Assembly: GCF_003501885.1 (NCBI RefSeq) | Contig: NZ_QWFA01000037.1 | Span: forward strand, 1-37,493 | DNA length: 37,493 nucleotides | Source of the DNA: Streptomyces globisporus | GTDB lineage: Bacteria > Actinomycetota > Actinomycetes > Streptomycetales > Streptomycetaceae | Direction of reading: 5' to 3' | Shown: piece by piece, positions 25,423 to 33,891 of the stretch | How the letters are laid out: each line of letters begins with the position of its first letter | Numbering within the stretch: position 1 is the stretch's first letter | Notes under the pieces: model-generated | Seen by the model: only the letters and a program-made list of their open reading frames with translations | Told to the model about the DNA's origin: nothing | Databases searched by the model: none | Position numbers and translations under genes: made by a program

Positions 25423-26106
25423 GTGATCAAGAACCTTGTGCGCGGCTTCGGCGCGCTCTCCCTTGCCCTTGTTCCTCTTCTCTCCTCCCCGGCCGCGCAC
25501 GCGGCTGCTTCGGCTGCTCCGGTGGCGGAGGTGACGACGCTGGCCGACGCGGTCGGTCTGGTGGAGGTCACCGAGGAGGACCGCACCGGCTACACCCGCA
25601 CCAAGTTCAAGCACTGGAATTCTGGTGACGACAAGATCGACGGGTGCAACACCCGCAACGAAGTGCTCCTGGCCGAGGCGGTCGTCGCGCCGACGGTGGA
25701 GGCCGGGTGCAAGCTGACCGGCGGCACGTGGGTGTCGTACTACGACGGCCAGGAGGTCACGAGCGCCGGCTCTCTGGACATCGACCACATGGTCGCGCTT
25801 GCGGAAGCCTGGGACTCGGGGGCTTCGGCGTGGTCGGCGGCGCGGCGGGAGGCGTACGCGAACGACCAGGGCGCGCACACGTCCCTCGTCGCCGTGACCG
25901 CGCGCACCAACCGCCAGAAGTCGGATCAGGATCCGGCGGATTGGATGCCGCCGTCCCCGCAGGCGCAGTGCCGGTACGTGGGGGAGTGGGTGGCCACCAA
26001 GCTCCGCTGGCAGCTCACCGTAGACGACCGGGAGCTGGAGGCGCTGAAGGTGTATGCCGAGGGGCCGTGCGAGGACACCATCGTGCGTTACACACCGGTC
26101 GTCTGA
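25423..26106 (+). CDS. Secreted HNH nuclease of the GmrSD/DUF1524 type
   Basis: A 227-residue exported protein. The signal peptide (MIKNLVRGFGALSLALVPLL to about AHA at 26) is followed by a DUF1524-like nuclease: LDIDHMVALAEAWDSGASAW with the catalytic D121-H122, then LVAVTARTNRQKSDQDPADW with the Asn and Lys-Asp of the HNH metal site. C75, C96 and later cysteines may form disulfides. It probably degrades extracellular DNA, for nutrition or competition. The start is the GTG at 25423. The hairpin at 26148 follows. Confidence 0.88.
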   Translation: MIKNLVRGFGALSLALVPLLSSPAAHAAASAAPVAEVTTLADAVGLVEVTEEDRTGYTRTKFKHWNSGDDKIDGCNTRNEVLLAEAVVAPTVEAGCKLTGGTWVSYYDGQEVTSAGSLDIDHMVALAEAWDSGASAWSAARREAYANDQGAHTSLVAVTARTNRQKSDQDPADWMPPSPQAQCRYVGEWVATKLRWQLTVDDRELEALKVYAEGPCEDTIVRYTPVV

Positions 26107-26147
26107 CCGCTCGCCTGCTGAGGTGCTGGACGGTTTCAGCTGACCCG

Positions 26148-26175
26148 GGGCCCCACTCCACGGCGGGTGGGGCCC
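26148..26175. terminator. Bidirectional terminator
   Basis: GGGCCCCAC (26148-26156) and GTGGGGCCC (26167-26175) form a 9-bp stem, followed by TTCCTC. It lies between the ends of the convergent nuclease (26106) and small gene (26180). Confidence 0.65.
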
Positions 26176-26179
26176 TTCC

Positions 26180-26386
26180 TCATGCTGCGGGCTCCTCCGG
26201 GTGCCGCACGGCCTGCCTGACGGCCATCTCCAAATCCAGGCGGGAGACACCGGTGGCCGCGGCGTGTTCCCGGTACGCGGCCTGCACCGCGTCCGCAGCC
26301 GCGAACGTCAGTGCGCCCTGCTGCTGCTCGGCCCACGCGGCGGACTCCAGATCGATCAGGTGCGGAGGGATGTCGATGTCGGCCAT
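26180..26386 (-). CDS. Small hypothetical protein
   Basis: A 68-residue acidic, mostly helical protein (DLESAAWAEQQQGALTFAAA, then SRLDLEMAVRQAVRHPEEP). No family recognised. It ends at the shared terminator and is downstream of the two genes at 26492-27114, with a gap of 105 bases. It is typical of accessory plasmid genes. Confidence 0.55.
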   Translation of the reverse strand: MADIDIPPHLIDLESAAWAEQQQGALTFAAADAVQAAYREHAAATGVSRLDLEMAVRQAVRHPEEPAA

Positions 26387-26491
26387 GCCCGGATCGTACG
26401 TCCGTGCGCACTCCCGCCTAGCAGCGGCCCGCCCGACGGCCGGTCGGGTCCCGCCCCGTACGCGGCCGCCGGGTCCCTGGGTGGTCGTGGA

Positions 26492-26815
26492 TCAGTCGTC
26501 ATCGGGTGCGCTGCCGATCCAGGCGACCGGCTCGCCGTGCGGGGTGATGCCCCAGTGCGGAGTGCGGGTTTCGTGTCCGGTGCTCTGTACGCAGATCCGC
26601 CCCCATCGGCCGTGTTTCCCCTCGCACACCTGGGTGAGTACGGCAATGTCGCCCGTGTGTACGGCGGTCTCGTACCGGTCCTGGAACACCTGGAGTTCGT
26701 CGCGTAGCTCCCGCCCACCCCGGGCCTCCTCGTCCTGGATCAGTGCTCCGATCCGCTGTGCCTCCGGGTCCGACAGAATCGCCGCGATCCTCTGTTCCGC
26801 GTGGTCGGTGGTCAT
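26492..26815 (-). CDS. Hypothetical plasmid-type protein
   Basis: A 107-residue protein: a long N-terminal helix (TTDHAEQRIAAILSDPEAQR to about 60), then THTGDIAVLTQVC-like and WGRICVQ strands and a C-terminal TPHWGITPHGEPVAWIG. The ATG at 26815 overlaps the stop of the upstream gene as ATGA, so the two are translationally coupled. The family is unrecognised. Confidence 0.6.
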   Translation of the reverse strand: MTTDHAEQRIAAILSDPEAQRIGALIQDEEARGGRELRDELQVFQDRYETAVHTGDIAVLTQVCEGKHGRWGRICVQSTGHETRTPHWGITPHGEPVAWIGSAPDDD

Positions 26816-27114
26816 ACGGTGTCTCCCGGGGTGGTGGGTGTGCGGGTGGTGGCCCAGTCGGGGTCGCGTACGGGGGCGGTTTCCGGCCCGGCGGTGGCCG
26901 GGGTGCGCAGGATGCGCCAGCTGGTGCGCGGTGCGGTGAGAACGTGGGCCAGGACGACGGCGGCCTGACGCCCGCGCCCGCCCCTGACCCACGGCCCGGT
27001 GTGACGGATCTGGTCGACGGCCCACTCCCCGAGCCGCCGCCAGGGCCGCAGCCGGCCTGCGAGGTAGCCCGCAGTGAGGGCCGACGCGATCACGAGGACG
27101 TCCGTCGGGTGCAT
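26812..27114 (-). CDS. Hypothetical protein with one membrane segment
   Basis: A 100-residue protein. TDVLVIASALTAGYLAG near the N-terminus could be a membrane anchor, followed by a basic region LRPWRRLGEWAVDQIRHTGP. Of two ATGs six bases apart, the second (27114) is spaced correctly from GGAG. It is coupled to the downstream gene and follows the helicase gene in the same direction after 108 bases. Confidence 0.6.
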   Translation of the reverse strand: MHPTDVLVIASALTAGYLAGRLRPWRRLGEWAVDQIRHTGPWVRGGRGRQAAVVLAHVLTAPRTSWRILRTPATAGPETAPVRDPDWATTRTPTTPGDTV

Positions 27115-27227
27115 TGGCATCTCCGAGTTGTGGGTGAGGGTCCGGGCCGGGGGATCGGCGGTGGCCCGGTTCGCGTCCCCGGGCTGTGGGCCAGGGGACG
27201 CGGGACGATGGGTTCATGGACCGGGTG

Positions 27228-29960
27228 TCAGGTGGCGGTGGCCCAGTCGACGCCGAGCGCGGCGAGCTGCTCGCGCTGCTCGGCGCTCAGCTTGTTGCGC
27301 CTGCTCTTGTGGTTGGAGAGGAACACCCCCGCCTTGACCTCGTGCTCCTGGCCGTCGATGACGACGGTTTCGGTGTGCTGGCGGGGGACCTTCAGGTGTC
27401 CCTCGCGCTGGACGTACTGAGCGAGCGCAGTGATGCCCCGCTCGAACGCCCCACCCTTCCCGCTCTTCCCGGCGCGGGCAGCCGGGGTGGTCTCGGTCCG
27501 GCGCTTGAGCCCGAGTGCTTCCAGGCGCTCGCGCTGCTCGGGCAGGAGGGCGTCCCAGACGGCGGGGTCGGTCTGCCGGGTGGTCCAGGTGCCGACGTCG
27601 CACCCGTTCACCGTGACGCCGGGCAGCAGCCCGGCCGGGAGGCCCTGCTCCTGACCGAGGAGTTCACGGGTGGCGGCGTAGTGGCGCTGCCAGTCGACCG
27701 GCCACCCGGAGGGGTTCCACTCCGGGTCGATGGCCTCCAGCGCCTTGCGGCGTTCCTCGGCGCGGATGGGGTCGGCGCCCAGTCCGCCGGGGCGGCGCAG
27801 GTTGCTGACCCACTGCCCGAGCGCGACCCCGTCCCAGACCGCGTTCCGGGGGCAAGCCAGTGTGGAGTGTGCCGCGTAGTAAGAGCGGGCAGCACCGAGG
27901 TTCTTCCAGAACCCCGCGTCGCCCACCGACCAGACCATGCCCACCTCGTTCAGCAGGTCGACCCGCCACGCCTTGAGCGTCCCGGCCTTGAACGCCCGGC
28001 GCTGCTCGGCGACCCAGCTCCCCAGGGCGTAGGTGTCGCCGACGTCGCCCGTCTTGATCGTGGTGTCGCTGGGGACGCGGGCGTGTCCGTGCTCCTGGAC
28101 CCAGGTCCGCAGGGTGTTGTAGCCGGTCAGCCAGATTTCGGAGTCCGGGCGCAGGACGCGGGTGCGCAGGAACAGGGCGACGCTCTCAGGGTCGCGGGGG
28201 AGGGAGAACCGCAACAGGGGTGTGGTGACGGGCGCGATGCCCGGGACCGCGTCGCCCTGGTCCTCGTCGTCGGTGTCCTGCTCGTGGCCGCCGTCATCGT
28301 CGGTGCCGGCCGCCGCGGTTTCCCGCTCGTCGTCCTGCTCCTGGCCGTCGTCCTCGCCGCGCTTGTCGTCCTGGTCGTCGTTTTTGTCGGCTGGGGCCTG
28401 CGGGTCGAGGGCGAGGACGGAGGTGATCTGCCCGCGCGCGGTGGTGGTGGGCAGCGCCATGCGCTCGATGACCCGGTCGTCGTGTGCACGCAGGCCCTGC
28501 AAGATCGCGACCAGGCCCGTATAGCTGGAGGAGGCCATCATGTCGCCGGGGTCCTCCCCGGGCTCCAGGAACACCGGCACCACGATGCGGGAGACCTTGC
28601 CGTCGCCGGGCTCTTGGCGCAGCGCCCGTCCGATGATCTGGACGATTTCGACCGGTGACGAGCGGGTGTCGGCGAAGACGACCGCCTGCACACCCCGCTT
28701 GCCCCTGATGTCGACCCCCTCGCCAAGGACCCGGCAGGACGCCAGGAAGCCCACCTCGGTCACCCATCCCTCCGCGTCGAGTCCTTCGGCGTAGCGGGTG
28801 AGGACGTCGCGGCGGTGGGTGGCGGGGTGTTCGCCGGAGAGCCATTCCGCCCCGATGCGGGCCGGGTAGGCGGCGGGGTCTGCGGCGTGGAGGCGGGCGG
28901 CGGTCTCCGGCATCGCCCGCGCGAAGCTCATCGCGTCCAGGGTCCGCGAGTGGAACGTCATGTAGGAGCGCACGCCGGATTCGTCGGCGTGTTTGAGGAG
29001 GGCTGCCTGGAGGGCTGCGAGCCGGCGGCCCCGCCGCTCCTCCAGCGACGCGTCCTCGGCGATAGGGGCGGGGTCGCGGATCTCCAGCACATCCACCTCG
29101 AACCGCGCCAAAATCCCGCGCTCGACACTTTCCATGAGCCCGGTTTCGTGGAGGACCGGCCCGTACAGCTCGACGTCGTCCATGGAGGCGACGAGCCGCC
29201 CGCCCAGCACCTCCCCGCCGCCCGGGACGTCGGCCGCGCCGAGCTCGTCGCCCTCGGCCTCCTCGCCGTCCGTCGTGCGCGGGGCCGCTTCCCACAGGCG
29301 GGGGGTGGCGGTCATGTAGAGGCGCCGCGCGGCGGGGATGCGGTCCTGGTGGTGGACGGACGCCCACGCCTTCGAGCCGTCGCCCGACGTCCGGTGCGCC
29401 TCATCGACCACCACCAGGTCGAACGGGGCCAGTTTCTGCCCGTAGGAGCCGAGCAGCGCCCGCTCCAGCACGCCCGGCGCGGCCGCGTCCGAGGAGTCCT
29501 CCTCGTCGTCCTGGTCGTCGATGAGGCCCTGTCCGGCGAGGGAGGCGTACGTCGCGAACACCAGCATCGGCCCCGAGCTGGCCCAGAGGGCGAGCTGCGT
29601 CGGGTTGGTCGTGCACCGCACCCCCAGCGCCTCCAGCAGCGGGTCCGCGCCCAGCGAGCACACCGCCACGGCCGGGCCCTGATGCCCGGCCCGGCGCCAC
29701 GCCTCGATCGTCTGCGTCAGCAGGTCCAGGGTGGGGACCAGCACGCCGATCATCCCGTTCGGGCACAGCCGCAGTGCGGCGATCGCGGCGGTGATGGTCT
29801 TGCCGGTTCCGGTGGCCATGTGGACCTGCCCGCGCAGCCCCCCTGCGGGCATGGTCCCGCTCGCCGGGAGGGACAGGCCCGACACGATCCGGTCGACGGC
29901 CTCGACCTGATGCGGCCGGAGGGTGATCCCGGACCCGTTCGCCTGCGGTGTCTGCTGCAT
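27228..29960 (-). CDS. DEAH-box helicase with helicase-associated repeats (TtrA-like context)
   Basis: A 910-residue SF2 helicase. Domain 1 has HMATGTGKTITAAI (Walker A, about 48-60), VVVDEAHRTSGDG (DEAH about 186) and LYMTATPRL (motif III). Domain 2 has SCRVLGEGVDIRG (motif V) and VQIIGRALRQEPGDG (motif VI). A highly acidic Asp/Glu/Gln linker follows, then three or so helicase-associated (HA) repeats with WVQEHGHARVPS, YYAAHSTLACP and YVQREGHLKVP. The ATG at 29960 has GAGGAG and is preferred to one 17 codons upstream. Helicases at Streptomyces replicon ends (TtrA) are known to be needed for conjugal transfer. Here the gene is divergent from the Tap-like gene 7.5 kb from the window end, so an end-processing or transfer role is plausible. 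HA-repeat helicases also occur without any link to telomeres. Confidence 0.87.
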   Translation of the reverse strand: MQQTPQANGSGITLRPHQVEAVDRIVSGLSLPASGTMPAGGLRGQVHMATGTGKTITAAIAALRLCPNGMIGVLVPTLDLLTQTIEAWRRAGHQGPAVAVCSLGADPLLEALGVRCTTNPTQLALWASSGPMLVFATYASLAGQGLIDDQDDEEDSSDAAAPGVLERALLGSYGQKLAPFDLVVVDEAHRTSGDGSKAWASVHHQDRIPAARRLYMTATPRLWEAAPRTTDGEEAEGDELGAADVPGGGEVLGGRLVASMDDVELYGPVLHETGLMESVERGILARFEVDVLEIRDPAPIAEDASLEERRGRRLAALQAALLKHADESGVRSYMTFHSRTLDAMSFARAMPETAARLHAADPAAYPARIGAEWLSGEHPATHRRDVLTRYAEGLDAEGWVTEVGFLASCRVLGEGVDIRGKRGVQAVVFADTRSSPVEIVQIIGRALRQEPGDGKVSRIVVPVFLEPGEDPGDMMASSSYTGLVAILQGLRAHDDRVIERMALPTTTARGQITSVLALDPQAPADKNDDQDDKRGEDDGQEQDDERETAAAGTDDDGGHEQDTDDEDQGDAVPGIAPVTTPLLRFSLPRDPESVALFLRTRVLRPDSEIWLTGYNTLRTWVQEHGHARVPSDTTIKTGDVGDTYALGSWVAEQRRAFKAGTLKAWRVDLLNEVGMVWSVGDAGFWKNLGAARSYYAAHSTLACPRNAVWDGVALGQWVSNLRRPGGLGADPIRAEERRKALEAIDPEWNPSGWPVDWQRHYAATRELLGQEQGLPAGLLPGVTVNGCDVGTWTTRQTDPAVWDALLPEQRERLEALGLKRRTETTPAARAGKSGKGGAFERGITALAQYVQREGHLKVPRQHTETVVIDGQEHEVKAGVFLSNHKSRRNKLSAEQREQLAALGVDWATAT

Positions 29961-30012
29961 ACCCCTATGCTCCTCGCTACGCGCTGCCCAAATGCGATAC
30001 GGAAGCTGCACA

Positions 30013-30053
30013 ATCTAGCATCAAATCTAGGTCAGTGCTGATACACTTGTCTC
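30013..30053 (+). promoter_or_regulatory. Divergent helicase/tap promoter region
   Basis: TACACT at 30042-30047 lies seven bases from the tap ATG, so the tap mRNA is probably leaderless; there is no ribosome site. AATCTAG occurs twice (30012-30018 and 30024-30030), a possible operator for the Tap HTH. The region is AT-rich compared with its flanks. Confidence 0.4.
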
Positions 30054-31682
30054 ATGACTGATCCAGTGAGCGTTGAATCGCTGCTCGAAGAGGCGCGTCT
30101 CGCCAAGGCCATGCCGCCCCCGGAGGAGCGCCTGCGGCTGCGTGAGGCGGCCGGGCTGACCCGCGCCCAGGTCGCCACCGCGGTCGGTGTCGCACGCGGC
30201 ACTGTCCTTGCCTGGGAGAACGGGACATCGACCCCGACTCCGCCCGGCAGGCTCAAGTACCTGCAACTGCTGGAGGGCCTGGCCGAGCTCCACCCCGCCC
30301 CGGTCGACCCGGCGGACAACCCGATCGCGGCCCTGTTCAACGACCAGCCCTACGGCACCGCCCCCGCACCGGCCGCCGCCGAGACGCCCGCCGTCGCGGT
30401 GCCGGCCGCGCTGACCGGCCTGGAGACCCTGCGGGGGCCGGACGGCCGGGCGATCGAGGGCGACCCGGGCCCGTGCGTGCGGTGCGGTGTTGAGACGACC
30501 TACCAGTCGACCGATGGCCGCCCGCTGCACTCCGGGGCGATGTGCCAGCCCACCACCACCGCGCCGTCCCCGGCCGCACCCGCAGCCGTACCGCCCGCCC
30601 CGGCCCCGGTCCCGGCAGCCGCTCCGGCGGCTGCGGTGTCGCCGGTCCCGGCCCCGGTGCCGACCCGCCCCCTGCGCCGCTCGAAGTCGGCCGAGCGTGC
30701 CGAGGCGGACCTCATGGGCCTGATCCGGGGTGCGGTCGAGCAGGAGGCCGAGCGCGCCGGCGGGGATGAGGACGCCGCGCTCGAGGCGCTGATCGGCCGG
30801 GCGATCCCGGACGTGATGCACCTGTTCAACGAGACCCGGGCCACCGCGCGGTACGAGTACACGGCCTATCCGGCGCTGCCCGACATTCTGCACAAGCCCT
30901 CGAAGCGGGAGCCGGATCAGATCTGGGAGGCCCGCCCCGCCTACAACAACCCCGCCTACTCGATGCGCGCCGCCCAGAAGGACGTCAAGGTCACCGCCCT
31001 GGACGTGAACGCCGCGTACCTGTCCGCGCTCAAGGTGTGGCTCCCGATCGGGAAGCTGGAGCACACCACCGGCATGGACGGGGTCGGCCCGAAGCGCAGC
31101 GGCGTTCACCTGATCACCCCGGCCCCCTGGACCCACCCGCATCTGCCCGACCCGCTCGGGGACCGCGACACCCCCGGCGCCCTGTGGGTCACCGACGCCA
31201 CGCTGCGCCTCCTGCTGCGTCTGTCCGGCCCGAAGTGGGGCCTGACCGAGGCACCGACCGTTCACGAGTCCTGGACGTCCGGGGCCACGGAGAACTTCCT
31301 GGACGCACTGCGGAAGTTGCTGGTGGCCGCGCGGTCGGAGGCGATCGAGGCGGGGGACAAGCTGCTGCTGGAGTACGTCAAGGCCATGTACAGCAAGTTC
31401 GTCTCCACGATGGGGGAGTCGGTCCACAACCGGGAGATGGTCCGCCCGGACTGGATGCACCTGATCCACGCGCAGGCGTTCGCGCTGCACTGCGGGCGTG
31501 CGTACAAGGCGCACCAGGCCGGGCTGGACGTCGTGGCGCTGAAGCACACGGACGAGCTGCACGTCACCGGCGGGGACTGGCGGCAGGTGTTCACCGAGGG
31601 GCGGGGCGTGTCCGAACTGAAGATCAAGACCGGTGACGGCAAGGCGTCCGGTGAGTACCTGGTGGGCAAGGTGGGCGGCTGA
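30054..31682 (+). CDS. tap: Telomere-associated protein Tap-like, HTH plus polymerase-like domain
   Basis: A 542-residue protein. Residues 28-70 form an XRE-type HTH (EAAGLTRAQVATAVGVARGT, then VLAWENG), as at the start of Streptomyces Tap. CVRC...H...C at 141-164 may bind zinc. An Ala/Pro linker spans about 166-208. From about 310 the C-terminal domain has ALDVNAAYLSALK (315-327), VKAMYSKFVSTMG (442-454), RPDWMHLIHAQAFALH (464-479) and KHTDELHVTG (497-506). Their order and spacing match the Tap C-terminal domain as I remember it, and also family B polymerase motifs A, B and C, although the first motif C aspartate is a histidine. Tap recruits the terminal protein Tpg to the single-stranded telomere end. 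It is shorter than classical Tap (about 740 residues). It is followed with one-base overlap by the Tpg-like gene. Confidence 0.78.
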   Translation: MTDPVSVESLLEEARLAKAMPPPEERLRLREAAGLTRAQVATAVGVARGTVLAWENGTSTPTPPGRLKYLQLLEGLAELHPAPVDPADNPIAALFNDQPYGTAPAPAAAETPAVAVPAALTGLETLRGPDGRAIEGDPGPCVRCGVETTYQSTDGRPLHSGAMCQPTTTAPSPAAPAAVPPAPAPVPAAAPAAAVSPVPAPVPTRPLRRSKSAERAEADLMGLIRGAVEQEAERAGGDEDAALEALIGRAIPDVMHLFNETRATARYEYTAYPALPDILHKPSKREPDQIWEARPAYNNPAYSMRAAQKDVKVTALDVNAAYLSALKVWLPIGKLEHTTGMDGVGPKRSGVHLITPAPWTHPHLPDPLGDRDTPGALWVTDATLRLLLRLSGPKWGLTEAPTVHESWTSGATENFLDALRKLLVAARSEAIEAGDKLLLEYVKAMYSKFVSTMGESVHNREMVRPDWMHLIHAQAFALHCGRAYKAHQAGLDVVALKHTDELHVTGGDWRQVFTEGRGVSELKIKTGDGKASGEYLVGKVGG

Positions 31683-32257
31683 TGGCCGGGCGGTGGATGG
31701 AGTTCGGGAAGTACGGCGCGGCCGGCGCACCCGGTGGTGAGGCGCTCGGCATCGCCATGGAGGGCATGGTGCGCGGCATCAGCTCGCCGGTCGACAGTGA
31801 GCGCGGTCGCGCCGCCCGCCTCAACTACCTCACCCGCTCCGACGCCGGATACGAGGCGATGGACCGAGCCGGGGTCCACGTCTCCCCGCGCACCCTGATG
31901 GCGTGGCTCGCGGAGGAGCGCAGCCCGAACAAGGCGAACCTCGCCCGCCTCGACGCCGCGTACTGGGATCTGCGCCGCCGCAACGTCGCTGCGGATCTCA
32001 AGGCCCGGCTGAACAATGACGGGCGGGGGACCCGGGTGGAGATCAACCCGGTGAACCAGCGCGGTGTTGAGCAGAAGTACCGGCGGGATCTGGCCCCCCG
32101 CAGCATCAACGTCCGGGGTGTGTGGGACCGGGCCGTCGATGCGTGGATGGACGACGACCAGGACGAGCTGGACGCGGTATGGGACGAGGTCCTGGACCTG
32201 ATCGGCTCGGACTACGACGGCTACAGCTTCGTGTCCTCGGTCGGCTGGTCCGCCTGA
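31682..32257 (+). CDS. Candidate divergent telomere terminal protein (Tpg-like)
   Basis: A 191-residue protein whose ATG overlaps the tap stop (TGATG), the position tpg holds in Streptomyces tap-tpg operons. Classical Tpg is about 185 residues, with an HTH in the N-terminal half, a basic helix and then a priming threonine. Here GVHVSPRTLMAWLAEERSPN (64-83) is HTH-like, followed by ARLDAAYWDLRRRNVAADLK (88-107) and GRGTRVEINPV, where T117 stands near the Thr114 reported for Tpg. The C-terminus is acidic (AWMDDDQDELDAVWDEV) and ends VSSVGWSA. Overall similarity to archetypal Tpg seems low, so it would be a separate lineage. It could instead be an unrelated Tap partner. The function is inferred from layout. 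Confidence 0.55.
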   Translation: MAGRWMEFGKYGAAGAPGGEALGIAMEGMVRGISSPVDSERGRAARLNYLTRSDAGYEAMDRAGVHVSPRTLMAWLAEERSPNKANLARLDAAYWDLRRRNVAADLKARLNNDGRGTRVEINPVNQRGVEQKYRRDLAPRSINVRGVWDRAVDAWMDDDQDELDAVWDEVLDLIGSDYDGYSFVSSVGWSA

Positions 32258-32369
32258 CCCCACCCCGGATGAGGCCCGCCCCCGGCACTGGAGTTGCCGG
32301 GGCAGGCCGGTCCGAGGGTGCCTGGCGGCCCGTCCGCGTGATGAGCTGCGAGCGGGCCGGGACACAAAG

Positions 32370-32422
32370 GGCCGGCACCCAATCCGTCCACGGGGGTGAG
32401 ACGGGTGGCAAGGGTGCCGGCC
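32370..32422 (+). promoter_or_regulatory. Leader inverted repeat before the DUF6292 gene
   Basis: GGCCGGCACCC (32370-32380) pairs with GGGTGCCGGCC (32412-32422), an 11-bp perfect stem with a 31-base loop. It lies in the 269-base leader between the Tpg-like and DUF6292 genes. It could be an attenuator or a protein-binding site. Confidence 0.45.
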
Positions 32423-32526
32423 AACGCAACCCCCGACAGGGGGCCCGCCCGCAGCGTACCGCCCAACGGCCCGGAGACCGGGCCGATACCGTCGTTCGAC
32501 ATCGTGAGTTCTGGAGGAGTAACCCC

Positions 32527-33552
32527 GTGATCAGAGCAGGCCGACAGCACCTCGTGCGCACCCTGGCGGACCTCGCCGCGCAGCAAGGCGTCGGTATCGA
32601 CCACTACACCCGCCTCAAGCCGTACACGGCCGAAGGGTTCCCGGCCCCGGTCAGCTCGGAGGGGGCCCGGACGCGGCTGTACGACGGCGAGCAGGTCGAC
32701 GCCTACCTCCTGGGCAAGCCAGTGCCTCCGCTCCCGGAGCCGGAGGTCGAGGACGACGGGGACCTCCTGGACCGCCGCGAGTGCGCGGCCCTGATCGGGG
32801 TGGCCCCGAACTCCTGGGACGTCTACAAGCGCGACCCCGCCCTGACGGAAGCGCGCATCGAGGCGGGCGGGGTCGAGCACTGGCCCCGCCGCGCGGTGAA
32901 GGCGTTCCAGGCGGGCCGCCCCGGCGACGCCGCGCAGCGGACCGGCCGCCCCAAGAGCACCGGGGACCAGGTCCCGCGCGACCAGGTCCACGGGCTCGTC
33001 GCCGAGCTGCTCGACGCCGACCCCACCATCAGCGCGGCCACGGTCACCGAGCGGCTCGGTGTCCACCGCAACACCGCACAGGACGCCCTGACCCGGCTGC
33101 GTGCCGACCGCATCGCCGACCACATCGAGGCGCACCCGACGCTGACCCCGGCGGAGGCCGCCGCCCAGCTCGGCTACCCGGCCGGACAGGTCCGCCGCGC
33201 CACCGCACGGGCCGAAACCGTCCTGCGCGCCCGCCGGGCTGCCCCGTACCTGGCCGACGTCGCCGCCGCCCTCCACCGAGCCGGCTGGACCACCACTGAG
33301 GCCGCGCCCGACGTCCAGTTCCCCGGGGACGACCGGGTCGTCGCCGCGCTCGTCCTGGACGTCGACCATGCCCCGGCCCCGGCCGTGGTCTGGGACGAGC
33401 GGTACGGGTGGCGCACCGCGGCCTCGCGGCGCCACCCGATCACCAAGGGCGCGGTTCCTCCCTCGGAGGGCGAAGGGGTGCGCTACCTGACCGGGGGCAT
33501 CACCCCGCCGCCCGGCGACGTCGTCGCCGCCCTCACGACCACCGACGCATAG
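32527..33552 (+). CDS. DUF6292 protein with helix-turn-helix region
   Basis: A 341-residue protein from a GTG with GGAGGAG upstream. The N-terminal third resembles plasmid excisionase/HTH_17-like domains (RLKPYTAEGFPAPVSSEG, then LLDRRECAALIGVAPNSWD). The middle has HTH units (ATVTERLGVHRNTAQDALTR; LTPAEAAAQLGYPAGQVRR). The C-terminal 90 residues are DUF6292 (AAPYLADVAAALHRAGW, then PAVVWDERYGWRTAA). It probably binds DNA, perhaps as a partition, replication or regulatory protein of the replicon. It follows the tap operon in the same direction after a 269-base structured leader. Confidence 0.78.
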   Translation: MIRAGRQHLVRTLADLAAQQGVGIDHYTRLKPYTAEGFPAPVSSEGARTRLYDGEQVDAYLLGKPVPPLPEPEVEDDGDLLDRRECAALIGVAPNSWDVYKRDPALTEARIEAGGVEHWPRRAVKAFQAGRPGDAAQRTGRPKSTGDQVPRDQVHGLVAELLDADPTISAATVTERLGVHRNTAQDALTRLRADRIADHIEAHPTLTPAEAAAQLGYPAGQVRRATARAETVLRARRAAPYLADVAAALHRAGWTTTEAAPDVQFPGDDRVVAALVLDVDHAPAPAVVWDERYGWRTAASRRHPITKGAVPPSEGEGVRYLTGGITPPPGDVVAALTTTDA

Positions 33553-33565
33553 CCAGGAGGCACCC

Positions 33566-33808
33566 GTGCACGTCTCACCCGACCCGATCACGAACCCCGA
33601 GCAGGCCGCCCAGGAGCGGGAAACCCTCCTCGACCTCATCGCGCGCGGCCTGTACTGCACCACTGCCAGCGCCCTCGGGGCCGAACACGACGAACCGAGC
33701 GCGGACGCGCTCACCAAGGCTCGGGCGGTGGCCGACGACTACATGGCCGCGTACGAAGAGTGGCTGGTCAAGCTCGCCGCCGACAACGCCACACCAGGCC
33801 CGCAGTGA
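33566..33808 (+). CDS. Small acidic helical protein
   Basis: An 80-residue protein from the GTG at 33566 with a perfect AGGAGG. It consists of two predicted helices (EQAAQERETLLDLIARGLYC; ALTKARAVADDYMAAYEEWL). It lies 13 bases after the DUF6292 stop, so the two form an operon ended by the hairpin at 33810. No family recognised. Confidence 0.7.
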   Translation: MHVSPDPITNPEQAAQERETLLDLIARGLYCTTASALGAEHDEPSADALTKARAVADDYMAAYEEWLVKLAADNATPGPQ

Positions 33809-33809
33809 C

Positions 33810-33848
33810 CCGTGGGCCCGGCGGCGCTGTCACCCGCCGGGCCCACGG
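33810..33848 (+). terminator. Strong hairpin terminator
   Basis: CCGTGGGCCCGGCGG (33810-33824) pairs perfectly with CCGCCGGGCCCACGG (33834-33848), a 15-bp stem that starts two bases after the stop codon of the gene at 33566. No T-run. Confidence 0.7.
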
Positions 33849-33891
33849 TCCCCGGGGTGCGGCACGGGCCCGCCCGGGTCAGGGTCGGGGT

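Noticed and set aside
27186..28658. 490-codon plus-strand open frame opposite the helicase gene
   Set aside because: It is antisense to the HA repeats and acidic linker of a clear helicase. Its hydrophobic runs are the complement of Asp/Glu codons.
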